This document shows positions 9,757 to 18,721 of a DNA stretch of 64,000 bases, piece by piece. The notes under the pieces are model-generated. The model did no database searches and was not told the DNA's origin. It saw only the letters and a list, made by a program, of their open reading frames with translations. The first letter of the stretch is position 1. Every line of letters starts with the position of its first letter. Source of the DNA: Campylobacter concisus (GTDB taxonomy: Bacteria > Campylobacterota > Campylobacteria > Campylobacterales > Campylobacteraceae); NCBI RefSeq assembly GCF_003048405.1, contig NZ_PIQS01000005.1, positions 1-64,000 on the forward strand. The letters run 5' to 3'. A program made the position numbers and the translations under genes.

Positions 9757-10008
9757 TTAAAAAAGACTGCAAAAAGATGCCAAAAGGCATAAAAAGATAT
9801 CAATAGATACAAATAAGAAAAATAAAAATATCAAAAATGGTATTGATAAGAGTGCGCCCATTATATAACCAAGTGGAAATGCGATAAATATAAATACGAT
9901 TCCGACACCAGAAACAAAACAAAAAATTAGCGCAAATATCGTAGCAAAGGTGTTTACAAATAAGCTAATATTTTTTAAAAGAAAATTTGTTAGGCCAAGG
10001 CTTCTCAT
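9757..10008 (-). CDS. Small hypothetical membrane protein (83 aa)
   Basis: I do not recognise this protein. After a short polar start (MRSLGLTNFLLK), nearly the whole sequence is hydrophobic, with two or three likely membrane helices (roughly residues 17-37, 39-55 and 57-80) and glycines near 34-48. It ends in a Cys-containing LASFCSLF tail. It converges on frdB and diverges from mrr. The frame is open and the composition is that of a real membrane peptide, but no ribosome site stands out, so the call is moderate. Confidence 0.5.
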   Translation of the reverse strand: MRSLGLTNFLLKNISLFVNTFATIFALIFCFVSGVGIVFIFIAFPLGYIMGALLSIPFLIFLFFLFVSIDIFLCLLASFCSLF

Positions 10009-10077
10009 GTTTTGATTATAGCTTTTAAGCCAAAAAATTTATATAATTTCAAAATTTGCTTCATTTAAGGATATAAA

Positions 10078-10964
10078 ATGTTACCAAGCTATAAAGATAT
10101 GATGCTACCTATTTTAGAATTTGTCGCACAAAAGAAAGAGGCAAATAGAGCTGAAATTTCTAAATTTATAATTGAGCATTTTAAGCTAAAAGACGAAGAT
10201 CTTTCGCAAAAAATAAAAAGAGGAACTCCAACTTATATAAATCGTACCGACTGGGCTTTATCCTATCTGGCTACAACAGCTCAAGTAAAATCAAGGCCAG
10301 AAAGAGTGCTGCTTCAAAAAGTTGGTAGAAGCCAAATTTTGGCAAAGAGTTAGTAAGTAGCAAGGACAAAAAGAGCAAATTTCTCACTTGGTACGATGAA
10401 ATTTACAAACAAGAGATAAGGCAAGAGAAAAAAGAAGCCACGGAAAACACCCCAGATGACAATATAGATGAAGCGCTTTGCAAAATAAAAGAGGAGCTAA
10501 AAAGTGAAATTTTATCTAGCATTTTAGAAAAAGAGCCAAGATTTTTTGAATACCTTGTAACAAAGCTACTTGAAAAGATGAATTATGGAGCTGGAAATCT
10601 TGCGAACAAAGGCCCAGACGGCGGAATAGATGGCATCATAGATGAAGATGAACTTGGGCTTTCTAAAATTTATATCCAAGCAAAAAGATACAAAGACGGC
10701 AGTAATATCCGTAGGCCAGAGATTCAGCAGTTTATCGGCGCCATCTCAAATAAAAATACTAAAAAAGGTGTCTTTATCACTACGGCAAAATTTACTAAAG
10801 AAGCTGAAATTTTCGCCAAAGATAATCAAAATTTTAGCGTGGTTTTGATAGACGGCGACAAGCTTGCAGAGCTAATGATAAAATACAAAGTCGGCGTTCA
10901 AACAAGCCAAATATATGAAATTTGCAAAATCGACACCGACTTTTTTGAGGAAAATAATTTTTAA
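10078..10964 (+). pseudogene. mrr: Frameshifted mrr-type restriction endonuclease
   Basis: Two pieces together give a full-length Mrr protein (about 295 aa, against about 300 for E. coli Mrr). The first, 10078-10353, is the winged-helix Mrr N-terminal domain (PILEFVAQKKE, then a YINRTDWALSYL segment). The second reads in another frame from about 10329 to 10964 and holds the PD-(D/E)XK catalytic domain with GPDGGIDGI and YIQAKRY, followed by KKGVFITT and a C-terminus matching E. coli Mrr (VGVQTSQ..., DTDFFEE). One lost base (or two gained) between about 10329 and 10350 accounts for the break, since the two frames overlap there. Catalytic residues are preserved, so the lesion looks recent or could be a sequencing error. 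Intact, it would cut methylated DNA (type IV restriction). Confidence 0.85.
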
Positions 10965-11156
10965 AATTTTAAGCCATAAAGCACTACTGCGTATATTTAT
11001 TGCAAGTTGCTGCTTGGGATCATTTTGGTCTTGCTTTATTTATTTGCTTAAAAAACAAATTTAAATCTTTACTAACGCCAAAATAGCCCAAAATTACCAG
11101 CTTAAAATGCTTTTTAAATCAAATTTTACTCTTATAAACGCCATCTAAAATTTAAG

Positions 11157-11165
11157 TGTTATAAT
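11157..11165 (+). promoter_or_regulatory. Extended -10 promoter of the cdsA operon
   Basis: TGTTATAAT is an ideal extended -10 (TGnTATAAT), 31 nt before the cdsA ATG, which has AAGGAGAGG as its ribosome site. It lies in the 232-bp AT-rich gap after mrr, where no other feature is evident. Confidence 0.65.
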
Positions 11166-11196
11166 TACAGCGAAATAACGATTTTAAGGAGAGGAT

Positions 11197-11928
11197 ATGC
11201 AATCTCGCATAATCACTGGCGTTTTGATGTTTGTTGCTATTTTGGTAGTTTTTTTTATTGATAATTATATTTTAAATTTTATCTTGCTCGGCGCTGTGCT
11301 TTATTTTGCATTTAATGAGTCGCTCAAGCTTTATAATATCGATCACAAACAGTTAGTTTTTGCCGCACTTGCTTTTTACGTGCTTACATATTTTACAAAT
11401 CCAATATTCATAGCGATCCTTGCTATCATGCTAGTTGCTTCGATCCTAGCTCACATAAAAAGTGAAAATTTAAAGCTAGTCGCACCTTTTGTCTATCCAA
11501 CCACGCCGATCTTTATGATGTGGATGCTTTACTCAGAGTATGGCGTAGGCTATCTCGTATGGCTTATTTTAAGCGTAGTTGCAAGCGATAGTGGTGCATT
11601 TTTTGTTGGCAAAATGTTTGGCAAACATCCATTTAGCCCAAGCTCACCAAACAAAACAATCGAAGGTGCAGCAGGCGGTGTAGCGATAGGTACTGTGATT
11701 GGCTGCATTGTTGGAAATTTTGTAACCGAAGGTTTTTTCCAAATTTTATTCTCAAGCTTTTTAGTCTGCGTGTTTGCAGTTTGGGGAGATTTGTTTGAGA
11801 GCTACTTAAAAAGACTTTGCGGCGTCAAAGATAGTGGTTCGCTCTTCCCAGGACACGGTGGCATGCTTGATAGGATAGATGGTTATTTATTTGGCGTAGT
11901 CGCCCTACTTTGGTCGCTCTCGTGGTAA
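11197..11928 (+). CDS. cdsA: Phosphatidate cytidylyltransferase (243 aa)
   Basis: This membrane enzyme makes CDP-diacylglycerol from phosphatidate and CTP, the branch point for phospholipid synthesis. About seven hydrophobic helices are visible. The family signature occupies the C-terminal part: YLKRLCGVKDSGSLFPGHGG followed by LDRIDG. An upstream DSGAFFVGKMFGKH segment is also characteristic. It is the first gene of a plus-strand operon, and its end overlaps the start of dxr. Confidence 0.95.
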   Translation: MQSRIITGVLMFVAILVVFFIDNYILNFILLGAVLYFAFNESLKLYNIDHKQLVFAALAFYVLTYFTNPIFIAILAIMLVASILAHIKSENLKLVAPFVYPTTPIFMMWMLYSEYGVGYLVWLILSVVASDSGAFFVGKMFGKHPFSPSSPNKTIEGAAGGVAIGTVIGCIVGNFVTEGFFQILFSSFLVCVFAVWGDLFESYLKRLCGVKDSGSLFPGHGGMLDRIDGYLFGVVALLWSLSW

Positions 11929-13019
11929 TACTTGGCTCAACTGGCTCAATCGGCAAAAACGCCCTTAATCTTTGCGAAAAATTTGGCGTAGAGGTTGAGG
12001 CGTTAAGCTGCGCTAAAAATGTAGATTTACTAAATGAGCAAATTTTAAAATTTAAGCCAAAATTTGTCTGCGTAGGCGATGAAAAGCTAGCTAAAAATGT
12101 AAAAAACATAGAAGCTAAAAATATATTTTTTGGCGAAACTGGACTACTACAAATGCTAGAAATTTCAAGCTCAAAAAAGGTAATAAACGCTCTTGTTGGC
12201 TTTGCCGGCCTTGCTCCTAGTCTAAAGACACAAGCTCTTGGCAAAAGGCTTGCGCTTGCAAACAAAGAGAGTCTTGTTGTTGGCGGCAAATTTCTAAAAA
12301 CTAGAGAAATTTTACCAATAGACAGCGAGCACTTTGGGCTTAAATTTCTACTTGAAAATAAAACTGCACCAAAAAGACTCATCATCACAGCAAGTGGCGG
12401 CGCATTTTATAAAAAACCGATCAAATTTCTAAAAGACGCCACGCCAAGTGACGCACTAAAACACCCAAACTGGGACATGGGCGCAAAGATCACTATTGAT
12501 AGTGCGACGATGGCAAATAAGCTTTTTGAAGTAATGGAGGCTTATTGGCTTTATGGCGTAAAGGAGATCGAGGCTGTGATAGAACCAACTTCTGCGATAC
12601 ACGCCGTAGTTGAATTTATAGACGGCTCAAGCACGATGCACCTCTCGCGACCTGACATGAAGCTAGCTATCGCTCATGCTATGTTTGAAAATGTCAGTGA
12701 AAATATTGTCTCACACGCAAATTTACTTGATCTAAAAAACATTAAATTTCATAAAATCAGCCTTAAAAAATATCCCATTTTTTCGCTAAAAGATGAAGTA
12801 CTAGCAAACCCTGATCTAGGTGTAGCGATAAATGCTGCAAATGAGGTTGGAGTATTTAGCTTTTTAGAGCAAAAATGTTCATTTTTGGATATCTCAAGGC
12901 TCGTTTTAAGTTCTGTTAAAAATTTTAGAGATATTAAAATTTCAAATATTGATGAAATTTTTGAAGCTGATAAAGAAGTTAGAAATTACGCAAAAAGGAT
13001 GTTAAATGCAAAGGTATGA
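11922..13019 (+). CDS. dxr: 1-deoxy-D-xylulose 5-phosphate reductoisomerase (365-369 aa)
   Basis: This enzyme carries out the second step of the MEP isoprenoid pathway, converting DXP to MEP with NADPH. The NADPH motif ILGSTGSIGKN is at the extreme N-terminus. ALANKESLV, the DSEH metal-binding segment, ASGGAF and the PTSAIHAVVEF segment follow in the usual order. The start is uncertain: a GTG at 11922 gives MVILGSTGSIG, which is typical for the family, while a TTG at 11910 would add four residues (MVAL). Neither has a clear ribosome site, and either start overlaps cdsA, so translational coupling is likely. Its end overlaps the next gene by 14 nt. Confidence 0.95.
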   Translation: MVILGSTGSIGKNALNLCEKFGVEVEALSCAKNVDLLNEQILKFKPKFVCVGDEKLAKNVKNIEAKNIFFGETGLLQMLEISSSKKVINALVGFAGLAPSLKTQALGKRLALANKESLVVGGKFLKTREILPIDSEHFGLKFLLENKTAPKRLIITASGGAFYKKPIKFLKDATPSDALKHPNWDMGAKITIDSATMANKLFEVMEAYWLYGVKEIEAVIEPTSAIHAVVEFIDGSSTMHLSRPDMKLAIAHAMFENVSENIVSHANLLDLKNIKFHKISLKKYPIFSLKDEVLANPDLGVAINAANEVGVFSFLEQKCSFLDISRLVLSSVKNFRDIKISNIDEIFEADKEVRNYAKRMLNAKV

Positions 13020-14241
13020 GGGTTATAAATTTGATCCCAAACAAAGCTTAATCGGCGTTCAGTTTTTATTTGTCGCCTTTGGTGCACTGGTATTAGTGCC
13101 GATACTTACGGGACTAGATGCAAATGTAGCTCTCTTTACGGCTGGTATTGGCACGCTACTTTTTCAGCTAATCACTAGAAAAAATGTTCCGCCTATTTTT
13201 TTAGCAAGCTCCTTTGCTTTTATCGCGCCACTTCAGTACGGTATCGAAAAATGGGGCATAGCCGTGACGATGGGGGGCGTTATATTTGCTGGATTTTTCT
13301 ACGTTGTTTTAAGCCTCGTGGTCCGATTTGGCGGAGAGAAAATTTTGCATAAAATTTTGCCTCCAGTTGTCGTTGGGCCGGTCATCATGACAATAGGCCT
13401 AATCCTTGCTCCAAATGCCGTCAAAATGGCAACATCAGCCACTGAAATTTATACACAAAATGAGGCGATGATCGTCGCTGGCATTTCGTTAGTGGCTACT
13501 ATTTTAGTGATGATGCTTGGGCGTGGCATGTTTAGACTTATACCTATTTTGCTTGGTATTATCACCGGATACATCGTAGCTTACTGCTTTGGCATGGTTG
13601 ATTTTACCCCTATCTTTAATGCACCTTGGTTTAGAATGCCAAATTTCACTACACCAAAATTTGAGTTTGAAGCGATCATTTATATGATACCTATCGCCAT
13701 AGCTCCAGCGATCGAGCACATAGGCGATATGCTTGCTATCTCAAATGTCACAAAAGAGGATTTTCTAAAAAACCCAGGCCTTAAAAATACGCTCCTTGGA
13801 GATGGACTTGCCACTTCGCTTGCTGCTTTTTTTGGTGGCCCGCCAAACACTACATACTCAGAGGTCACCGGCGCAGTTAGCCTTACAAAGGCTTATAATC
13901 CAGCGATTATGACCTTTGCGGCGATCACTGCCATTGTGCTAGCCTTTGTTGGCAAGCTAGGAGCGGTGCTCTCAACTATCCCAGCCCCAGTCATCGGTGG
14001 TATCATGCTGCTACTTTTTGGCATCATCGCAAGCGTTGGCATGGAGACACTTATAAAAAATAAAGTCGATCTTGCAGACCCTAGAAACATGATAATCGTA
14101 GCCCTCATCTTTATCTTTGCCATAGGTGGCATGGTACTTGATCTTGGAGCGGTTAAATTTTCAGGTATCGGACTTGGCGCGGTTACTGGTATAGTTTTAA
14201 ATTTGCTTTTGCCAAAGACAAAGCATTATGAAGGATATTAA
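13006..14241 (+). CDS. uraA: NCS2 family uracil/xanthine permease (411 aa)
   Basis: This is an inner-membrane nucleobase symporter of the NCS2 family. It has a cytoplasmic start (MQRYEGYKFDPKQS) and some 12-14 hydrophobic segments. The family's half-helix region AIEHIGDMLAISNVTKED near residues 231-248 contains the conserved Glu-His. GDGLATSLAAFFGGPPNTTYSE near 265-286 is the canonical UraA segment, with a conserved Glu. Uracil is the most likely substrate by similarity, but xanthine cannot be excluded. It overlaps dxr at its start and pgp1 by one base at its end. Confidence 0.87.
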   Translation: MQRYEGYKFDPKQSLIGVQFLFVAFGALVLVPILTGLDANVALFTAGIGTLLFQLITRKNVPPIFLASSFAFIAPLQYGIEKWGIAVTMGGVIFAGFFYVVLSLVVRFGGEKILHKILPPVVVGPVIMTIGLILAPNAVKMATSATEIYTQNEAMIVAGISLVATILVMMLGRGMFRLIPILLGIITGYIVAYCFGMVDFTPIFNAPWFRMPNFTTPKFEFEAIIYMIPIAIAPAIEHIGDMLAISNVTKEDFLKNPGLKNTLLGDGLATSLAAFFGGPPNTTYSEVTGAVSLTKAYNPAIMTFAAITAIVLAFVGKLGAVLSTIPAPVIGGIMLLLFGIIASVGMETLIKNKVDLADPRNMIIVALIFIFAIGGMVLDLGAVKFSGIGLGAVTGIVLNLLLPKTKHYEGY

Positions 14242-15533
14242 TGCGTAAATTTTTACTTTTTTTACTAACCTTTGCCGCTGCTAGTTTAGCCAATACTCTA
14301 GACTATGCGCTCATCAAAAAAGGTGAGCCAAGCGAAAACACGATGTTATTAATCGGTGGTATTCAAGGCGATGAGCCGGGTGGCTTTTTGGCAGCCTCTA
14401 TCGTGGCCACCGACTACAACATCACAAAAGGTTCGCTTTGGGTCGTGCCAAATTTAAATTTCCCAAGCATAATCGAGCGAAGTCGTGGCACAAAAGGCGA
14501 TATGAATAGAAAATTTGCCCATGTTGATAAAAACGATCCTGACTATAATTCAGTGATGAAGATAAAAGACGTCATAACCGACAAAAACGTCACACTCATC
14601 TTAAATTTGCACGATGGAAGCGGCTATTACAGAGATAAATTTATAAACAAAGACGAAAATCCAGATAAATGGGGCAATACTTGCATCATTGATCAAAGCA
14701 CACTTCCTGGTTCAAAATACCCAGAGCTTGAAAACATTGCTTCAAGCGTAAAAGACGTGCTAAACAAGCATCTAATAGATCAAAAACACCAGTATCACAT
14801 CAAAAACACGCACACTGCGATGGGTGACAAAGAGATGCTAAAAAGCCTAACTTACTATGCTATCACGCAAAATAAATCAGCCTTTGCAAACGAAGCTAGT
14901 AAAAATTTAAACGCTGAGCAAAGGACTTATTACCATCTAATCGCTATTGAAGAATATATGAAAAAGGCTGGCATTAGCTTTACTAGGCCGTTTAATCTTG
15001 ATGTTAAAAGCGTAAAAAAGGCAATCGAAAAAGAGATTAGACTTGAACTTGAAAATTCATACACGATAAGCCTTAAAAATCTAAAGCCTTTAATAAATTT
15101 TGTCCCGCTTAAAAAAGGCGAGTTAAATTACAGCTCACCAAATCCGCTAATAGCCGTTATAAAAGAAAATGGTAGCTTCAAAGTGCAATACGGCAACCGC
15201 TTTGTTACCAGATTAAAACCACAATATTTTGAGTTTGCAAAGCCACTTGAGGAAATTTTACTAATAAGTGACGGCAGCGAGCTTACATTAAAAAGTGGCG
15301 ATAAATTTAGCGTGAAAAAGAGCTTTAAAATAAAATCACTCAAAAACGTGCGCGTAAACGTCATAGGATACGGCACAAAAAGTATAGATGAGAGTGAGCA
15401 AGAAGTGGCTAAAAATAGCCTAAATAAAAGCTATAGCATCGACAAAGACGGCAAAATTTATAGAGTCGAGTTTTATAAAAACGAAGATGGCAAAGAGAAA
15501 TTTGCTGGCATGATCTTAGCGGAGTTTAAATGA
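14241..15533 (+). CDS. pgp1: Peptidoglycan DL-carboxypeptidase, Csd4/Pgp1 family (430 aa)
   Basis: This periplasmic zinc carboxypeptidase trims muropeptide tripeptides to dipeptides and is needed for helical cell shape in Campylobacter jejuni (Pgp1) and Helicobacter (Csd4). A signal peptide occupies residues 1-17. The M14-type metal site is the unusual Gln version: Q42 and E45 in GGIQGDEPGG, and H124 in LNLHDGSG. E218 in FANEASKN is the likely catalytic glutamate. All four are shifted by four residues from the Csd4 numbering that I recall (46, 49, 128, 222). The C-terminal half is the family's additional beta-rich region. The position between dxr/uraA and tsaD also matches the C. jejuni locus. 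Confidence 0.93.
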   Translation: MRKFLLFLLTFAAASLANTLDYALIKKGEPSENTMLLIGGIQGDEPGGFLAASIVATDYNITKGSLWVVPNLNFPSIIERSRGTKGDMNRKFAHVDKNDPDYNSVMKIKDVITDKNVTLILNLHDGSGYYRDKFINKDENPDKWGNTCIIDQSTLPGSKYPELENIASSVKDVLNKHLIDQKHQYHIKNTHTAMGDKEMLKSLTYYAITQNKSAFANEASKNLNAEQRTYYHLIAIEEYMKKAGISFTRPFNLDVKSVKKAIEKEIRLELENSYTISLKNLKPLINFVPLKKGELNYSSPNPLIAVIKENGSFKVQYGNRFVTRLKPQYFEFAKPLEEILLISDGSELTLKSGDKFSVKKSFKIKSLKNVRVNVIGYGTKSIDESEQEVAKNSLNKSYSIDKDGKIYRVEFYKNEDGKEKFAGMILAEFK

Positions 15534-16537
15534 TACTTGGCATCGAAAGTAGCTGTGACGATAGCTCGGTTGCGCTCATAGACGAACACACTTTAGAGAA
15601 GATTTATTATAAAAAAATTTCTCAAGAAGAGGAGCACGCTATCTTTGGTGGCGTGGTTCCTGAGCTTGCAGCTAGACTTCATACAAAGGCACTGCCAGCA
15701 CTTTTAGAGAATATCTTGCCAAATTTTAAAGATATAAAAGCAATCGCTGTGACAAATGAGCCAGGTCTTAGTGTGAGCCTAATAGGTGGCGTCAGCATGG
15801 CAAAAGCGCTAAGCGTGGCTCTTAATATCCCGCTAATTGCCGTAAATCATTTAGTTGGCCACATTTACTCACTATTTTTAGATCGCGAAGCCACCTTTTC
15901 ACTTGGCGTACTGTTAGTAAGTGGTGGGCATACGATGATCCTAGAGATTGACGAAAATGGTGAAATCACTGAGCTTGCAAGCACTAGCGATGATAGCTTT
16001 GGTGAGAGCTTTGACAAGGTTGCTAAAATGCTTGATCTTGGTTATCCAGGCGGTGCCGTGGTGCAGCAAAATGCCCTACTTTGCAAAGACAAAGAGAGGT
16101 TTCATTTTACCATTCCACTTCTTCACGATAAACGTCTTGAATATAGTTTTTCAGGGCTTAAAAACCAAGTCAGAGTTGAAATTTCTAAGTTAGAAAGTAT
16201 CACTCAAAAAGATATTGCTGACATCTGCTACGCATTTGAAAATACTGCCTGTGAGCATATTTTAAACAAGCTTGAAAAGGTCTTTTGTTTAAGAAATTTT
16301 AAGCGTTTTGGTGTAGTTGGTGGCGCAAGTGCAAATCTAAATTTACGAAAAAGACTTGAGATGCTTTGTCAAAAAAACGAGTGCGAGCTTTTGCTAGCTC
16401 CACTTGAGTTTTGCTCTGATAACGCCTTAATGATAGCAAGAGCGGGACGTGAGAAGTACCTAAAAGGCGAGTTTGTAAGCCATAGCGAGCTAAATATAAA
16501 CCCAAGAGTTAGCTTTAAAAAGCTTGAGTTAAATTAA
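15530..16537 (+). CDS. tsaD: tRNA N6-threonylcarbamoyladenosine synthase subunit TsaD (335 aa)
   Basis: TsaD transfers the threonylcarbamoyl group to A37 of ANN-decoding tRNAs, working with TsaB and TsaE. The ASKHA ATPase start ILGIESSCDDSSVA is present. The metal-binding histidines H107 and H111 lie in NHLVGH. VSGGHT, the FDKVAKMLDLGYPGG segment and VVGGASANLNLR follow in normal order. It overlaps pgp1 by an ATGA junction and ends the cdsA operon. Confidence 0.96.
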   Translation: MILGIESSCDDSSVALIDEHTLEKIYYKKISQEEEHAIFGGVVPELAARLHTKALPALLENILPNFKDIKAIAVTNEPGLSVSLIGGVSMAKALSVALNIPLIAVNHLVGHIYSLFLDREATFSLGVLLVSGGHTMILEIDENGEITELASTSDDSFGESFDKVAKMLDLGYPGGAVVQQNALLCKDKERFHFTIPLLHDKRLEYSFSGLKNQVRVEISKLESITQKDIADICYAFENTACEHILNKLEKVFCLRNFKRFGVVGGASANLNLRKRLEMLCQKNECELLLAPLEFCSDNALMIARAGREKYLKGEFVSHSELNINPRVSFKKLELN

Positions 16538-16633
16538 ACTTTTTAAAAAATATAAAATTTTGCGCCTAAATCTTGATAGCTTCGTAAGTAAAAACGTAAT
16601 AAAATCTAAAAAAATTTAAAAAAAGAATCTTTA

Positions 16634-18721
16634 ATGGACGAGTTTTTAAATCACGCTTGGCATTTAAATAAAATTTACGCCAACACTGATGCGAGCGTAC
16701 CTTTTTACCCAGATCTACTGGCGCTTCTTTTATCTTGTGATGAGAAAAATTTAGATGAGTTTATGGCTCTTGCTGAGTTTAGAACTATCTTAAAAAAGCT
16801 AGGCGTAGGACTTGATATCTTTAGCATACAAAGTGCTCAGCTAGCCACACTAAAAGCACTAAATGAAGCAAAAATTTCAAGCGATGAACTCGCAATCTAC
16901 TTACAAAAGCTATGTGATGAAAAGATAATCAGCCATGAAAAATTTGATTTTTTAATAAAATTTATAAGCAAAAACTCAAATCAAAATAAGGCTGAAATTT
17001 CTAATGCGAAGCCAAAAGATCATTTTCACAAGAGCTTGGATTTTCTAAATGAGATAAATGAAAAAGCAAGTATACTTGGTGAAGATAAAGAATTTTTACT
17101 AGCTTTGAAAAATGCCAAGAAAAGATCAAATGAAACGCTTTTTAACATCGCAGTAAGCGGCGTCATAAACTCTGGCAAATCAACCCTTTTAAATGCGCTT
17201 TTAAATAAATCCGTCCTTGGCGCTTCAAATGTGCCTGAGACCATAAATTTAACCATCTTAAAGCACGCATCAAATAGCCATGCAAAGGTAAATTTTTATA
17301 GCCCAGACGAGCTAGAAAAGCTTGGACTTTTAAGCGAAAATTTACCAGCTAGTAGCGTAGAGATCAGCCTAGATGAGATCAAAAACTATACATCTTCAAG
17401 CTCAAAAACAGCAAATCTCGTAAAAAGCGTTGAGCTTTACGACGACTTGGAGCTTTTAAGAGATAATGTCTGCATTATAGACACTCCGGGCATAGATGAT
17501 GCGATCGTTTTAAGAGAGCAAATTACTACAAATTTTATGAAAGAGTGCGACCTTTTGGCTCATCTCATGAATGCCTCACAAAGTGCAACGCAAAAAGACG
17601 CACTATTTTTGAAAAAATGCCTTGAAAACTCGCACATCGTAAGAGTTGCTATCGTGCTAACTCACGCTGACGAGTTAAATCCAAAGGATATTAATGAAAC
17701 GCTTAACTACGTAAAAAAGGCGATCGGCGAACAGATAAATGATGTTAAGATAGATTATTTTGCCCTTAGCGCGAAAGCTTATCTTGATGGCGCTTTAAAT
17801 AGTGGCGTGCCGGAGTTTAAAGAGTATCTTTACGATGTGCTTTTTGGCAAAGATTCTAAAAAATCAGCTCTCATTTTAAGCTCATATCAAAAAGAATTGC
17901 AAAATATTTTAAAAATAAAACTCGAAGCCACAAAGGCTGAAATTTTAGAGCTTAAGGCCTTTACTTTAGAGCTAGAAGCTTTGCAAAACGAGCAAGCAAA
18001 TATCAAAAATTCTCTTAATGAAAATTTCACAAAACTTGAAAGGCTTTTAGAAAGCGAGCTAAAAAAACTCGATGATAAAAATGCAAAAAATATCTATAAA
18101 ATGGGTCTTGAAGCATTACTTCAAAATCTAAATGAAAAGATTAAGAGCGAGATCACTTACTGCAAAAATAAAAGAGAAAATTTAAATCTAAAACGTCTTA
18201 CACAAATAGCAAAAACTACACTTTGTGACGGAGTTGCGGCACTCATGAGAGAGGCTAGAAATGAAACTTTGGTGCAGATAAAGTCATGCGAGCAAAATAT
18301 TGCTTTAAGTTTTGATGGCTTTAAGGTGAGTGAAAATAAAGTTTTTAGTATAAATGACTTTTTAAAGCAAATGGGCGTAGAGCTTGATTTTAGCGAGCTT
18401 TTAGATGAGTTTGAGGCTAAAATTTTAAGCAAAAATGAGCCAGATGAGGCGCTTTTAAGTTTAAGACAGAATTTACTTAACAATAAAAGCATATCGCAGT
18501 TTTGTGAGACGCTAGCAGAACATGAAAAAAAGCTGCTAAAAGAGCGAGTAAAGGCTTATGAGATGAGCCAAAAAAAGACTCTAAACCAAAGGCTTTTAGT
18601 GCTCAATGAAAAACTTAATGAGCTAAATTTACAAAATCAAAGCTCGATTTCAAAGCTTAAACAAAAGACCTCCTTGCAAGATGAAATTTACTCACTTTTA
18701 GAGGATATAAAAAATGTTTAA
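16634..18721 (+). CDS. Dynamin-like GTPase, first of a tandem pair (695 aa)
   Basis: This is a large bacterial dynamin-like protein. GTPase motifs are GVINSGKST (G1, near residues 176-184), DTPGIDD (G3, near 281) and THAD (G4, near 343). An N-terminal helical region of about 150 residues precedes the G domain, and about 300 residues of long charged helices with coiled-coil character follow it. It overlaps the second GTPase by 8 nt. The arrangement and sizes match the C. jejuni Cj0411/Cj0412 pair, whose products form a heterotetramer that tethers membranes. The in vivo role is not settled. The ribosome-binding site before the ATG is weak. Confidence 0.88.
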   Translation: MDEFLNHAWHLNKIYANTDASVPFYPDLLALLLSCDEKNLDEFMALAEFRTILKKLGVGLDIFSIQSAQLATLKALNEAKISSDELAIYLQKLCDEKIISHEKFDFLIKFISKNSNQNKAEISNAKPKDHFHKSLDFLNEINEKASILGEDKEFLLALKNAKKRSNETLFNIAVSGVINSGKSTLLNALLNKSVLGASNVPETINLTILKHASNSHAKVNFYSPDELEKLGLLSENLPASSVEISLDEIKNYTSSSSKTANLVKSVELYDDLELLRDNVCIIDTPGIDDAIVLREQITTNFMKECDLLAHLMNASQSATQKDALFLKKCLENSHIVRVAIVLTHADELNPKDINETLNYVKKAIGEQINDVKIDYFALSAKAYLDGALNSGVPEFKEYLYDVLFGKDSKKSALILSSYQKELQNILKIKLEATKAEILELKAFTLELEALQNEQANIKNSLNENFTKLERLLESELKKLDDKNAKNIYKMGLEALLQNLNEKIKSEITYCKNKRENLNLKRLTQIAKTTLCDGVAALMREARNETLVQIKSCEQNIALSFDGFKVSENKVFSINDFLKQMGVELDFSELLDEFEAKILSKNEPDEALLSLRQNLLNNKSISQFCETLAEHEKKLLKERVKAYEMSQKKTLNQRLLVLNEKLNELNLQNQSSISKLKQKTSLQDEIYSLLEDIKNV

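Noticed and set aside
11825..12388. 187-codon minus-strand ORF across cdsA/dxr
   Set aside because: Opposite two well-identified genes; Ser/Leu/Phe-rich shadow.
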